Assembly (NCBI GenBank): GCA_009840595.1
Contig: VXNK01000020.1
Coordinates: 1 to 64,000 of the forward strand
Length of the DNA stretch: 64,000 nucleotides
From: Rhodospirillaceae bacterium
GTDB taxonomy: Bacteria > Pseudomonadota > Alphaproteobacteria > Bin65
Reading direction: 5' to 3'
Both the position numbers and the translations under genes were made by a program. How positions within the stretch are numbered: the first letter of the stretch is position 1; each line of letters begins with the position of its first letter. The notes beneath the pieces were generated by a model. That model made no database searches. It worked only from the letters and a program-made list of their open reading frames with translations, and was not told the origin of the DNA. Shown one piece after another: positions 33,134 to 44,140 of this stretch.

Positions 33134-34018
33134 TCAGTCTCCCGTCAGCGTGTCGCGGATGTTGCGCCAGCTTGCGGCGTCGGGCGCCAGCAGGAAGGGA
33201 ATATCGCGTTCGACCGGCCGCCACGGGCCGGATTGCGGCGCGCCGTCGACATAGCCGTAGCAGCCGCCGGCCTCCGCGATCATCAGGATTCCGGCGGCAT
33301 GGTCCCAGGGCAGCAGGCGAGTGAATACAGTATAGTGCGCCCTGCCCGTCAGCATCGCGATATACTCCCAGGCGGCGCAGCGGGCGAAGCGGCGCGGACC
33401 GAGGCGCCCCCGGTTGCGCAGCGCCTTGATGCGCTCGAACATCGCCGGCGCCCGCGATTTGCCGACATAGAGCGCGCCCGTCATGGCGCCGAAGGCGGCC
33501 GGCGCCGGCATCCGGAGCGCGCCGGAACTGCCGTGGGCCCCCTGCCCCAGCCCGGCCGCGTAGGTCTCTTCGCGGACCGGCAGATGGATGTAGCCGCGAA
33601 CCGTGACGCCGTCGCGCACCAGCGCCACGATGGTGGCGAAGCGCGGATTGTCGTGGGCGTAGTTCCAGGTGCCGTCGATCGGGTCGATAATCCAGACGTC
33701 GCCGGGCCGTCCGAGCCGTTCCATGACCGACGGATCGGCCGCCGCCGCTTCCTCGCCGATCGTTGTCGAGCCGGGCAGCGCGCGGGTCAACGCCTCGCGC
33801 AGAAAGGCTTCGCAGCGTTCGTCGGCGACGGTGACGAAATCGTTGGGGCCCGTTTTCGTCTTGACATCCGCGCCGGCGAGATTTTGAAAGTGCGGCAGCA
33901 CGATGGTCCGGGCCGCCTCGCGCAGAATGCCGTCGACGGTATCGAAATCCGGTGGTTCGGGGCGACCGCGCGGGTTCTGCGGGCCGGCCGGCGGGCTGCG
34001 GTCGCCCGACGGCGTCAT
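33134..34018 (-). CDS. Inositol monophosphatase family protein
   Basis: 294 residues, Mg2+-dependent phosphatase fold. Metal ligands are visible: IGEEAAAADP, then WIIDPIDGTWNYAHDNPRFA (DPIDGT motif) and, C-terminal, LLPWDHAAGILMIAEAGG (WD motif). Substrates in the family include inositol phosphates, histidinol phosphate and PAP/NADP; which applies is not clear, though the alphaproteobacterial position next to hflX often holds such a gene. The first 25 residues are Pro/Arg-rich and not conserved. Last gene of the minus-strand block. Confidence 0.92.
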   Translation of the reverse strand: MTPSGDRSPPAGPQNPRGRPEPPDFDTVDGILREAARTIVLPHFQNLAGADVKTKTGPNDFVTVADERCEAFLREALTRALPGSTTIGEEAAAADPSVMERLGRPGDVWIIDPIDGTWNYAHDNPRFATIVALVRDGVTVRGYIHLPVREETYAAGLGQGAHGSSGALRMPAPAAFGAMTGALYVGKSRAPAMFERIKALRNRGRLGPRRFARCAAWEYIAMLTGRAHYTVFTRLLPWDHAAGILMIAEAGGCYGYVDGAPQSGPWRPVERDIPFLLAPDAASWRNIRDTLTGD

Positions 34019-34051
34019 CGAACCGGCCTCGTATTCAACCCGTATCCAGAA

Positions 34052-34065
34052 TACTGCATGCAGTA
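34052..34065. promoter_or_regulatory. 14-bp perfect palindrome between hflX and the phosphatase gene
   Basis: TACTGCATGCAGTA, a perfect dyad 34 bases upstream of the phosphatase ATG on the minus strand and downstream of the hflX stop. It may be an operator for the phosphatase gene. No matching second copy is seen in the window. Confidence 0.35.
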
Positions 34066-34100
34066 GTGCGGTTTTACACGCTGTATACTGGGCGTCGGAC

Positions 34101-35291
34101 TCACGGGTAGCCAGGTGCGTCGCCCGCCCCGCCCCCGGTCGGGGCCGCGGCGCGCACGCCGTAGCGGTTGTCCAGGGTCTGGCAGTCCGATCGGTCGATA
34201 TCGACCGTCAGCAGGCTGCCGTCCTCGTCGTCCGTGCGCTCGACGACCGCCCCCCGGTCGTACAGCCAGGCCAGCGCCGCGCCCTTTTCGTGCGGCACGC
34301 GGATCGTCATGCGCCGGCGCGCGGCGCCGAGCAGCGCCTCGACCTCGGCGCACAGGCCGTCGATCCCGGCGCCGGTGCGCGCGGAGACCAGCCGTATCCG
34401 GTCGTTGGCCCGGCCGGCCCGGTTGAACAGGCGTTCCAAATCCGGGCCGTCGAGGCGGTCGATCTTGTTCCAGACCTCGATCGTCCCCGACGCGAGCCGT
34501 TCTTCAGCAACCAGATCCTTCAGGATCCGGCGCACGCTTTCGGCCTGGGCCGCCGTATCCGGCCGCGCGATATCCCGGACATGCAGGATGACATCGGCCA
34601 GCGCCACCTCTTCCAGCGTCGCCCGGAAGGCCGCGACGAGCTCGGTCGGCAGGTCGGAGATGAACCCCACGGTATCGGACAGGACGATCCGCCGGCCGCG
34701 CGGCAGCACGACCTTGCGCATCGTCGGATCGAGGGTCGCGAACAGCGCATCCTCGGCGACGACGCCGGCGGCGGTCAGCCGGTTGAACAGGGTCGATTTG
34801 CCGGCGTTGGTGTAGCCGACCAGCGCCGCCACGGGATAGGGAACCTTCGCGCGCGCCTTGCGTTGCAGGGCGCGGCGCTTGCGCACCGTTTCGAGCTCGC
34901 GCTTCAGGCGGGCGATCCGGTCGTCGATCAGCCGCCGATCCAGTTCGATCTGGGATTCGCCCGGCCCGCCGACAAAGCCGAAACCGCCGCGCTGGCGCTC
35001 CAGATGGGTCCAGCTGCGCACCAGCCGGCTGCGCTGCCAGGTCAGGTGCGCAAGCTCGACCTGGAGCCGGCCCTCCCGGGTGCGGGCGCGCGCGCCGAAG
35101 ATTTCCAGGATCAGCGCGGTCCGGTCGATGACCTTGCAGTGCCAGCGCCGCTCCAGATTGCGCTGCTGGCCGGGGCTGAGGGTGCAGTCCATGACGACGA
35201 GCTGCGCGCCCGCGGCCGCAACCTCGTCGCCGATCGCTTCGGCCGCGCCCTTGCCGATCCAGGTTGCCGGCACGACCCGCGCGCACGGCAC
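34101..35291 (-). CDS. hflX: Ribosome-associated GTPase HflX (true 5' end lies further upstream)
   Basis: GTPase that splits stalled ribosomes. From GTG 35291 it is 396 residues: GKGAAEAIGDEV, then CTLSPGQQRNLERRWHCKVI, DRTALILEIFGARARTREG, the coiled linker, and the G domain with G1 GYTNAGKSTLFN, G3 DTVGFI and G4 NKID. Conserved HflX N-terminal coding continues upstream of that GTG in the same frame (ALVVHPWRRG ... EDRLGEAVGLARAIGLDV). The frame is open for 82 codons back to the UGA of hfq without any ATG, GTG or TTG. The upstream part is built partly from repeat sequence. A non-standard start, a frameshift or read-through of hfq must be considered. Confidence 0.9.
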   Translation of the reverse strand: MPCARVVPATWIGKGAAEAIGDEVAAAGAQLVVMDCTLSPGQQRNLERRWHCKVIDRTALILEIFGARARTREGRLQVELAHLTWQRSRLVRSWTHLERQRGGFGFVGGPGESQIELDRRLIDDRIARLKRELETVRKRRALQRKARAKVPYPVAALVGYTNAGKSTLFNRLTAAGVVAEDALFATLDPTMRKVVLPRGRRIVLSDTVGFISDLPTELVAAFRATLEEVALADVILHVRDIARPDTAAQAESVRRILKDLVAEERLASGTIEVWNKIDRLDGPDLERLFNRAGRANDRIRLVSARTGAGIDGLCAEVEALLGAARRRMTIRVPHEKGAALAWLYDRGAVVERTDDEDGSLLTVDIDRSDCQTLDNRYGVRAAAPTGGGAGDAPGYP

Positions 35292-35407
35292 CGGACGGGC
35301 GCTCCGGACATCGAGCCCGATGGCGCGCGCCAGCCCGACGGCTTCGCCGAGCCGGTCCTCGCTGCGTTCCGCCGCGCCGCCGTCGCCGCGCCGCCAGGGG
35401 TGAACGA

Positions 35408-35438
35408 CCAGGGCCCCCGGCAGGGCCCCGGATCCTGG
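35408..35438. repeat. Palindromic repeat (family A core) inside the hflX 5' reading frame
   Basis: CCAGGGCCCCCGGCAGGGCC followed by CCGGATCCTGG: the CCAGG...CCTGG dyad with the GGGCCCCGGATC core of the family A repeats at 2296 and 26411. It lies where HflX proteins normally begin and stays in frame with hflX. Confidence 0.55.
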
Positions 35439-35508
35439 GTCGTGCGCACCCGACAGGGCCGGCCCGGCCGCCTCTCCCGGCGCGCGGGGCCGCAGCCCGT
35501 TCGGCTGT

Positions 35509-35537
35509 CGTTCGGTAGCGATGGCGGGGGCCCGGCT
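35509..35537. repeat. Short repeat shared with the purM leader (copy 2)
   Basis: CGTTCGGTAGCGATGGCGGG followed by GGCCCGGCT. Matches 7882-7914 apart from two small gaps and one substitution. On the minus strand it reads ATC GCT ACC GAA CG in the hflX frame, immediately after the hfq stop. Confidence 0.6.
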
Positions 35538-35792
35538 TCAGGCTTTGTTGTCGGTGCCCGCCGTGTCCGGTTCGAACAGCTGGACCGGCTGCGACGGCAT
35601 CACCGTCGAGACCGCGTGCTTGTAGACCAGCTGCGAATGCTGGTCCCGGCGCAGCAGGATGCAGAAATTATCGAACCAGGTGACAATTCCCTGCAATTTG
35701 ACGCCGTTCACCAGAAACACGGTCACCGGCGTCTTGTTCTTCCGGATGTTGTTCAGAAAAACGTCCTGCAGGTTCTGTTTTTCCGACGACAT
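35538..35792 (-). CDS. hfq: RNA chaperone Hfq
   Basis: 84 residues, Sm fold, hexameric, pairs small RNAs with mRNAs. Sm1 is [20 protein letters not shown] (4-23), followed by [20 protein letters not shown]; Sm2 is [20 protein letters not shown], with the YKHA motif that binds poly-U. AAGGGA lies 8 nt upstream of ATG 35792. Its UGA is followed in frame by the hflX coding frame, as described there. Context (dat-HAD-hfq-hflX) is standard for Alphaproteobacteria, with the HAD gene added. Confidence 0.98.
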   Translation of the reverse strand: MSSEKQNLQDVFLNNIRKNKTPVTVFLVNGVKLQGIVTWFDNFCILLRRDQHSQLVYKHAVSTVMPSQPVQLFEPDTAGTDNKA

Positions 35793-35871
35793 GCTCGATC
35801 CCTTCGTTATTTTTCTGCAGTCGGTTGCGACACGCCAGCTTCAGAGTCTCTCTTTGTCCCGGTCGTACGGG

Positions 35872-36540
35872 TCATATGGGCCGCCGCGCATCGACGGCAA
35901 GCCGTAATATGCCTTCGGAAGAATCCGCCACAGCCGCCGGTGGCCAGTCCCGGAACGCCGCTTCGGGCTCGTCGCCGGTCGCCCGCAGGACCGGCGTGCA
36001 ACCGGCGCGGATGGCGCATTCCATATCGATCGCCGCGTCGCCGACGAACCAGACCGCGTCCGACCGGCCGATGCCGGTTCCCCGAAGCGCCAGGTCGACC
36101 GGCGCGACGGCCGGCTTGTCCTCGACCGCATCGCCGGCGCCGACGGCGCGCCCGAAATAACCGCCCCAGGCGAGATGGCGGATTTCCTTGCGCAGATACT
36201 CGCCGTTCTTGTTGCTGACGACGCCGACATAGACGCCGAGCCCGTTGAGGCCGCGCAGCAGCCCGGCGGCGCCGGGCAGCGGATTCAGCGTTTCGAGATG
36301 GTTCGTGCGGAAACTGCCATAAAAGATGTCGCGCGCCTCGGTCCAGGCGTCGCCGAACATGGCGGGAAAGCTGTTGCGCATCGACTGCCGGACCCAGCCG
36401 CGCACCGCCGCTTCGCTCATTTCCGGATGGCCGAAGGCGCCGCGCGCGGCGTTCAGCGCGCCGGCGATGGCGGCCCAGTTGTCGACCAGCGTGTTGTCCC
36501 AGTCGAACAGGACGGCGGCCGGCGCCGGCAGCGCCGTCAT
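35872..36540 (-). CDS. HAD-superfamily phosphatase (Gph/PGP-like)
   Basis: 222 residues. Motif I LFDWDNTLVDNW (Asp nucleophile in DWDNT), motif II VGVVSNKNGEYLRKE, motif III Lys in EDKPAVAPVDLAL, motif IV VWFVGDAAIDMECAIRAG. A helical cap lies between motifs I and II, so subclass I, like phosphoglycolate phosphatase; the usual DxD acid is Asp-Trp-Asp. Substrate unknown. ATG 36540 overlaps the dat stop by 4 bp (ATGA), so the two are translationally coupled. It is inserted between dat and hfq. Confidence 0.9.
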   Translation of the reverse strand: MTALPAPAAVLFDWDNTLVDNWAAIAGALNAARGAFGHPEMSEAAVRGWVRQSMRNSFPAMFGDAWTEARDIFYGSFRTNHLETLNPLPGAAGLLRGLNGLGVYVGVVSNKNGEYLRKEIRHLAWGGYFGRAVGAGDAVEDKPAVAPVDLALRGTGIGRSDAVWFVGDAAIDMECAIRAGCTPVLRATGDEPEAAFRDWPPAAVADSSEGILRLAVDARRPI

Positions 36541-37400
36541 GCCGTGTCCGGATGCGCCATGCCCGCGTGGGCGGCGTAGTCGGCCTGAAGCGCCGCAGTC
36601 AGCGGGCCGGGCCTGCCGTCGCCGACCGGCCTATCGTCGATCCGCACGACCGGCATGACATGGGAGGTTGTGCTGGTCAGGAAGGCTTCGGCCGCGGCCC
36701 GCGCTTCGTTGAGCGAGAAGACCCGCTCGACGACCGCATAGCCTTCGCGCTCGGCGATGGCGCGGACGGTGCGGCGCGTGATTCCGTTGAGGATCGCGTT
36801 GGTCGGCGGCCGGGTCACGACCTCGCGGCCGGCCGTCACGATCCAGGCGTTGGCCGACGTGCCTTCGGTGACGTCGCCGTCCGGCGTGACCATCCAGCTT
36901 TCGTAGGCGCCCGCCTCCACCGCCCTCTGCTTGGCCAACACATTAGGCAAGAGGCCGACCGTCTTGATATCGCAGCGTTTCCAGCGGATATCCTCCGTCG
37001 TCACCACAACGACGCCGTCGGCCAGCGCCGCCGACTTCGGCTTCATCGACCGGGCCGTCACGACGAGGGAACTCTTCCGGTGGGCCGGAAAGGCGTGGTC
37101 GCGCCGGGCGACGCCGCGCGAGACCTGCAGATAGACGATGCCGTCGCGCACCCGGTTGCGCCGGACGGTTTCGCGCAGGATGCGTTTGAGGGCGGACCGG
37201 GCGACCGGCGGCGCCATGCGCAATTCGCCGAGCGAACGGTCGAGCCGGTCCAGATGGGGCCCTTCGTCGACGAAGCTGCCGTTCTGGATCGCGATCACCT
37301 CGTAGACGGCGTCGGCGAACTGGTAGCCCCGGTCCTCGATATGGATCGCCGCGTCGCGGTGTCGGGTGAAGCGGCCGTTGACATAGGCGAAACGGGACAT
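36537..37400 (-). CDS. dat: D-amino-acid transaminase (class IV aminotransferase)
   Basis: 287 residues, PLP fold type IV. AYVNGRFTRHRDAAIHIEDR, then GYQFADAVYEVIAIQNGSF, is the family start; the PLP lysine is in DIKTVGLLPNVLAKQRAVEA and EGTSANAWIV follows. It converts D-amino acids to keto acids, feeding D-Glu/D-Ala pools. ATG 37400 begins at the conserved MSRFAYVNG; the same frame is open far upstream only as an antisense-free shadow of trkA. It sits 53 bases downstream of trkA. Confidence 0.94.
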   Translation of the reverse strand: MSRFAYVNGRFTRHRDAAIHIEDRGYQFADAVYEVIAIQNGSFVDEGPHLDRLDRSLGELRMAPPVARSALKRILRETVRRNRVRDGIVYLQVSRGVARRDHAFPAHRKSSLVVTARSMKPKSAALADGVVVVTTEDIRWKRCDIKTVGLLPNVLAKQRAVEAGAYESWMVTPDGDVTEGTSANAWIVTAGREVVTRPPTNAILNGITRRTVRAIAEREGYAVVERVFSLNEARAAAEAFLTSTTSHVMPVVRIDDRPVGDGRPGPLTAALQADYAAHAGMAHPDTA

Positions 37401-37453
37401 GGCGGAGCTCGGAAACGCGATCGGGAAAGGCGCGGAATGCGATGTGCGGCAGG

Positions 37454-38830
37454 CTAGAAGAATTCGAGGCTGACGGAGAACAGTTTTTCGACCTTGCGCA
37501 CGACGTTCGGCAGGGCATAGAGGATCACCCGGTCGCCCGCCTCGATTACGGTATGGCCGCGCGCCATGATGACGGCGTCGCCCCGGACGACCGCGCCGAC
37601 CATGATGCCCTTGTCCAGCTTCGCGCTGTTCAGGGGCTTGCCGACGATCCGCGAGGTATCCATCGCCTCGGCCTCGACGATCTCCCCCACCCCTTCGCGC
37701 AGCGAATGGACCGCCCGGATCCGCCCGCGGCGCAGATGCTGGAGGATGGTCGACACCGTAATGGCGCGCGGCGAGACCGCGACATCGACGCCGAGCGAGG
37801 TGACCAGCGGCTGGTAGTGTTCGGTGTTGACCAGCGCCACCGTGCGCGCGCAGCCGAGCCGCTTGGCGAGCAGCGCCGCGAGCACGTTGACCTCGTCGTT
37901 GTCGGTGACGGTGATCAGCGTGTCGGTATGGGGGATGTTGAGGTCTTCGAGGATGTCGCTGTCCAGGACATCGCCGTGGACGACGACGGTATGGGACAGG
38001 GACGCCGCGACCAGCTTCGCCCGCGCCTCGTCCTGCTCGACCAGCTTGAGGGAGACCTCCTCGTCCTGCTGCTCGATCTCCTGGGCGAGGAACAGGCCGA
38101 TATTGCCGCCGCCGACGATGATGACCCGGTGCGCTTCCGGTTCTTCGTGGCCGAACGCCGCCATGGCGCGGGGGACATGGTCGCGGTCGGCGACGAAGTA
38201 GATTTCGTCGCCGGACAACAGCTGGTCGTCCGGCGTCGGCACGATCGTCCGGCCATCGCGCAGGATGGCGACGATCACCGTGGCAAGATCGGGAAACAGG
38301 GACGTCAACTGGCGGATCGGCGTGTCCAGCACCGGGCAGTCCTCGCCCAGCCGGGTGCCGATCGCCTGCACCTTGCCCATGCTGAGCGGGATCGCCTCGA
38401 AGGCGCCGGGAACGTGCATGCGGCGCCGGACCGCCCGCGCAACCTCGACCTCCGGGGAAATGCGCACGTCGATCGGCATGTGGTCGGCGCTGAACAGGCT
38501 CGCCCAGATCGGCTGCAGGTAGGATTGCGCCCGGACCCGGGCGATCTTGGTCGGCACCTCGAACAGGGAATGGGCCACCTGGCAGGCGACCATGTTGACC
38601 TCGTCGGTCTGGGTCACCGCGATGATCATGTCGCAGTCGGCGGCGCCGGCGCGCTCCAGCACGTCGGGGTGCGGCGCATGGCCGACGATGGCGCGCACGT
38701 CCAGGGCGTCGCCGATGCGCCGGATCAGCGCCTCGGACCGGTCGATGACGGTGACCTCGTTGTTCTCGGTCGCCAGGTGGCGGGCGATGTTGAGACCCAC
38801 CTGCCCTGCCCCGCACACGATTACGCGCAT
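37454..38830 (-). CDS. trkA: Trk potassium uptake regulatory protein TrkA
   Basis: 458 residues with two RCK-N/RCK-C tandem repeats. First Rossmann motif MRVIVCGAGQVGLNIARHLA at the N-terminus, second RVIIVGGGNIGLFLAQEIEQ near residue 235; TrkA-C domains follow each. It binds NAD(H) and gates the TrkH/TrkG channel on the cytoplasmic face. No trkH is in the window. The gene is the sixth in the dusB-ntrBCYX block and lies 54 bases downstream of ntrX. Confidence 0.97.
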   Translation of the reverse strand: MRVIVCGAGQVGLNIARHLATENNEVTVIDRSEALIRRIGDALDVRAIVGHAPHPDVLERAGAADCDMIIAVTQTDEVNMVACQVAHSLFEVPTKIARVRAQSYLQPIWASLFSADHMPIDVRISPEVEVARAVRRRMHVPGAFEAIPLSMGKVQAIGTRLGEDCPVLDTPIRQLTSLFPDLATVIVAILRDGRTIVPTPDDQLLSGDEIYFVADRDHVPRAMAAFGHEEPEAHRVIIVGGGNIGLFLAQEIEQQDEEVSLKLVEQDEARAKLVAASLSHTVVVHGDVLDSDILEDLNIPHTDTLITVTDNDEVNVLAALLAKRLGCARTVALVNTEHYQPLVTSLGVDVAVSPRAITVSTILQHLRRGRIRAVHSLREGVGEIVEAEAMDTSRIVGKPLNSAKLDKGIMVGAVVRGDAVIMARGHTVIEAGDRVILYALPNVVRKVEKLFSVSLEFF

Positions 38831-38884
38831 GATGTCAACGAACTCCGCATTGGGTGAGGCCGTCCCGGGTTGGGCCGGAGCGGA

Positions 38885-40288
38885 TCAATGGACCGTATCG
38901 CCGCCGTCGCCGGCGCCGCGCTCCCCGCCGGTCAGGCCGAGCAGCTTCAGCTTGCGGTGCAGGGCGGAGCGTTCCATGCCGACGAATTCCGCCGTCCTGG
39001 AGACATTGCCGCCGAACCGGTCGACCTGCGCCGCCAGATACTCGCGCTCGAACATTTCCCGGGCCTCCCGCAAGGGCAGCGCCATGATCTCGCCGCCCTT
39101 TTCGAAGCGCGGCAGCATGGTCTCCTCGCCCAGGATTTCCGGCGGCATCATCTTTGCCGTCAGCTGTTCGCCGGGACCGGCTTGGGCCATGATGAGAAGC
39201 CGGTCGATGACGTTGCCCAGTTCCCTGACATTGCCCGGCCAGTCGTAGGCCTGCAGGGCCGCCAGCGCGTCCTCGGAGAAGCTGCGCGCCGGCAGGCCGG
39301 ACCGGGCGGCGGCTCCCGCCATGAAATGCCGGGCCAGTTCGGGGATGTCCGGGCGCCGGTCGCGCAGGGGCGGAATATCGATGGGAACGACCCTGAGCCG
39401 GTAGTAGAGATCCTCCCTGAAGCGCCGGGCGGCGATTTCGGCTTCGAGACGCCGGCTCGTCGACGCGATGACGCGAATATCGACCTCGACGGTCGCCCGG
39501 CCGCCGATCCGCTCGAACCCCCGGTCCTGGAGAATCCGCACGAACTTGCCCTGGGTTTCCCAAGGCATTTCCGCCACTTCGTCGAGCAGGAGCGTGCCGC
39601 CGTGGCAGAGTTCGAGGATGCCGCTGGTCGTGCGTTCGCCGGTCTCCTCGCCGAACAGTTCCTGCTCCAGCCGGTCCGGGTGCATGGTCGCGCAGTTCAC
39701 GCTCACGAACGGGCCGTCGCCGCGTGCGCTGCGCTGGTGGATCAGCCGGGCGACCACCTCCTTGCCGACGCCGGCGGCCCCGGTGACGAGCACGCGGCTG
39801 CTCGTGCGGGCGACCCGCCCGATCGCCTGGTCGATCTGCGCGATCGCCGGCGACTTCCCGATCAGCTGGATGGCGCCGCCGGCGCGCTCGAGCAGCGCTT
39901 CGTTCTCCCGCTTCAGGCGCTCGGTCTCGATGGCGCGCTCGACCAGCAGGAGCAGCCGGTCGGTCTTGAACGGTTTCTCGATAAAGTCGTAGGCGCCCAT
40001 CTTGATGGCGTTCACGGCGATTTCGACCGTTCCGTGGCCGCTGATCATGATGACCGGCAGGTCGGGATGGTCCTTCTTGACCAGGCCGAGAATCTCGATG
40101 CCGTCCGTCGGGCTGCCCTCCAGCCAGATATCCAGCAGGATCAGCGATGGCCGCCGGGCGCGAATCTGCCCAAGCGCCTCTTCGGCGTCGGCGGCGACCC
40201 GGGTCTGGTATCCCTCGTCGGTCAGGATGCCCGATATCTGCTTGCGGATATCGGCTTCGTCGTCGACGACGAGTATTTCGGCGGACAT
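38885..40288 (-). CDS. ntrX: NtrX sigma-54-family response regulator
   Basis: 467 residues: receiver (Asp53 in ILLDIWLEGS), AAA+ domain and a C-terminal Fis-type HTH (NVSRTAEFVGMERSALHRKL). Walker A is VTGAAGVGKEVVARLI. The GAFTGA loop that contacts sigma-54 is replaced by GEETGERTTSGILEL, as in other NtrX proteins, so it probably does not activate sigma-54 polymerase in the usual way. It pairs with NtrY in nitrogen, redox and envelope regulation. The 49-base gap to ntrY contains a (A/G)ACCGG-like hexanucleotide array. Confidence 0.96.
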   Translation of the reverse strand: MSAEILVVDDEADIRKQISGILTDEGYQTRVAADAEEALGQIRARRPSLILLDIWLEGSPTDGIEILGLVKKDHPDLPVIMISGHGTVEIAVNAIKMGAYDFIEKPFKTDRLLLLVERAIETERLKRENEALLERAGGAIQLIGKSPAIAQIDQAIGRVARTSSRVLVTGAAGVGKEVVARLIHQRSARGDGPFVSVNCATMHPDRLEQELFGEETGERTTSGILELCHGGTLLLDEVAEMPWETQGKFVRILQDRGFERIGGRATVEVDIRVIASTSRRLEAEIAARRFREDLYYRLRVVPIDIPPLRDRRPDIPELARHFMAGAAARSGLPARSFSEDALAALQAYDWPGNVRELGNVIDRLLIMAQAGPGEQLTAKMMPPEILGEETMLPRFEKGGEIMALPLREAREMFEREYLAAQVDRFGGNVSRTAEFVGMERSALHRKLKLLGLTGGERGAGDGGDTVH

Positions 40289-40337
40289 CGGCTAGCCGTC
40301 CGGGCGCGACCGGGAGCGGAACCGGGACCGGGACATA

Positions 40338-42628
40338 TCAGGCGTCCGCCGGAACGGGCCGGGCGGCCTTGTCCGCGCGGACGGTCGCCGGGAACGCCAT
40401 GCTGACTGTTGCACCGCAGATCTTCCTTTCCGTCGAATAGTCGTTCTTCAACCGCAACTCGCCGCCATGATCCTCCATGATCTTGCGCACGATGGCGAGT
40501 CCCAGTCCGGTGCCTTTCGCCCGGGTCGAGACGTAGGGCTCGGTCAGCCGGTGCAGCATGTCGGTCGGCAAGCCGGGCCCGGTATCGGCGATCGATACGG
40601 TTATGCCCGCCTCATCGTCGTCGATCGTGACGGCGATGGTGCCGGCCGGGCCCGAACCCGAGTCCAAACCCGAACCCTCCGGACCGCCCTGTTCCTCGAT
40701 CGCGTTGGCGGCGTTCTGAAGCAGGTTGGTCAGCGCCTGGCCGATCTGGTGGCCGTCGCACAGGACGTGCAGCGGCGTCTGGGATTTCGCGAATTCGTAG
40801 GCGATCGCCGGATGCGCCGAGCGTTCGAGGAAAATCGCTTGCCGGCACAGCGTCCGCAGGTCGTTTTCCTTCATGCGCGGCGCCGGCATCCGCGCAAAAC
40901 TGGAAAATTCGCTGACCAGCCGGCCGATATCGTCGACCTGCCGGATGATCGTGTCGGTGCAGGTGTCGAAAACCTCCGGATCGGTCTCGATATGCTTGAG
41001 ATATTTGCGCCGCAGGCGTTCGGCCGAAAGCTGGATCGGGGTCAGCGGGTTCTTGATTTCATGGGCGATCCGGCGGGCGACATCGGCCCAGGCCGCCGTG
41101 CGCTGGGCCTGCTGCAGGTCGGTGATATCGTCGAAGGTGAGGACGTAGCCGACGGTTTCCGACCCCAGGCGTTCGGCGGCGAGGCGCACCATGAGGGTGC
41201 GCGCCCGGTCGTTGCGGTGAATGACGATCTCGCTGCCGTGGCGGCGCGCCGGATTGCGCTCGACCCGGTCCATCATCTCGCCGAATTCCGGCACGATATC
41301 GGCGATCTTCTCGCCGATCCGGCTTTCCAGGTCGATTCCGAGAAGGTCGGACGCCGACCTGTTCGGCAGGTTGATCCGGCGCCCGGCGTCGAGGCCGATC
41401 ACCCCGGCGGTCACGCCCTCGAGCACCTTTTCGGTAAACTCGCGGCGCGCCTCGACCTGCCGGTTCGCCTCGACAAGTTCTTCCCGGTTGCGTTCAAGTT
41501 CTCCGGTCATTTGATTGAAAGACCGCGATAAATTGGCAACTTCATCCTGGCCGAAACTGCGCACCCGAACGCTGAGGTCGCCCTTGCCGACCCGCTCCGA
41601 CGCCGCGATCAGTTCGGAGATCGGCCGGATCATCCGGTTGGCGAAGTAGAGTCCCAGCCAGACCGCGGCGAGCAGGAGCAGCAGGGAGACCACCCCGTAC
41701 AGCAGGAAATAGCCGATCTGCATGCCGGAGCGCTGCCCCTCCAGCATGAGATATTCGTCGACCGCCTCCTTCATGCGCATCATGTGGGAGCGCAGGGTCG
41801 GCTCGATCGGGCGGCTGACATAGAGATAGAGGTTCGAATCGAAGAAGATCGTCAGCCGCGTTATCGCGCGGATATTGTGCTCGCCCCGGCGCGCCACCAG
41901 GACGATGTCGCCGTCCCTGCGGATGCGCGAGATGGCGGCGCGGAGGTTCGCCGGCGTTTCGTTCGCCGGCGAAAAGCTGCCGACGTTGCCGACCAGCACG
42001 CGCCCGAACTCGTCGAACACCGATGCGCCGACGATGCCGCGTTCGCGCACGCGCCGGTTGAAGAAGTCGGGCAGGCGCTGCGGCTCGCTCATCAGTTCCA
42101 GAGCGCTCTCGTTGATATCGGACGCCAGATTGCGGATGTCCGCCTGCAGCGCGATGATGTGCTCGTCGACGTATTTCTCGGTTATCTGAACCGATTCGCG
42201 CAGCGCCGTGCCGACCCTGCTGCTGAACCAGGACTGGATGCCGAATTCGAACATCGCGGCGGAAAACACCGCAACGACGATCGCCGGCGCCACCGCCACG
42301 AAACTGAACAGAAGCACCAGCCGCGCGTGCAGCCGCGACCCGGCCTTGCCCTGCCGCCGGGCCGACCAGAGCAGGACGATCCGGAACGCGATGAGCCCGG
42401 CAAGCGGCAGGACGACCATCAGGTCGATCAGGATCAGCGCGACGTTGATGGCCGGATCGGCGCCGAGCGGCGATTCCGCGAGGTTGATCGCGGTCGCCAG
42501 GCTGATGACGACGGCCGCGATCGTCAGCCCGATGGTCAGGCGGCTCGACAGGGCGACCCGGTTGGCGAGCGCCGAGAGCCGCAGCATCAGGCGCTGGCGC
42601 CGGCGGACGGGGGCAACGGCGCTGTCCA

Positions 42629-42629
<1 letters not shown>
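40338..42629 (-). CDS. ntrY: NtrY membrane sensor histidine kinase
   Basis: 763 residues. Several N-terminal TM helices (about residues 32-52, 58-85, 98-125 and 300-320), a periplasmic sensor region, HAMP (FANRMIRPISELIAASERVG), PAS, HisKA with phospho-His in ARRIAHEIKNPLTPIQLSAE, and HATPase (NLLQNAANAIEE; DTGPGLPTD; GTGLGLAIVRKIMEDHGG). Near residue 655 a GGPEGSGLDSGSGPAG linker interrupts the HATPase domain; it is encoded by a degenerate CCCGAA-type array. The start overlaps the ntrC stop by one base (TGATG). Confidence 0.96.
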
Positions 42630-44137
<1,508 letters not shown>

Positions 44138-44140
44138 GGG

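Noticed and set aside
36537-38816. Single 759-codon gene combining dat and trkA regions
   Set aside because: Only the last 287 codons are dat; the earlier part is trkA read in the wrong frame. ATG 37400 is the real dat start.
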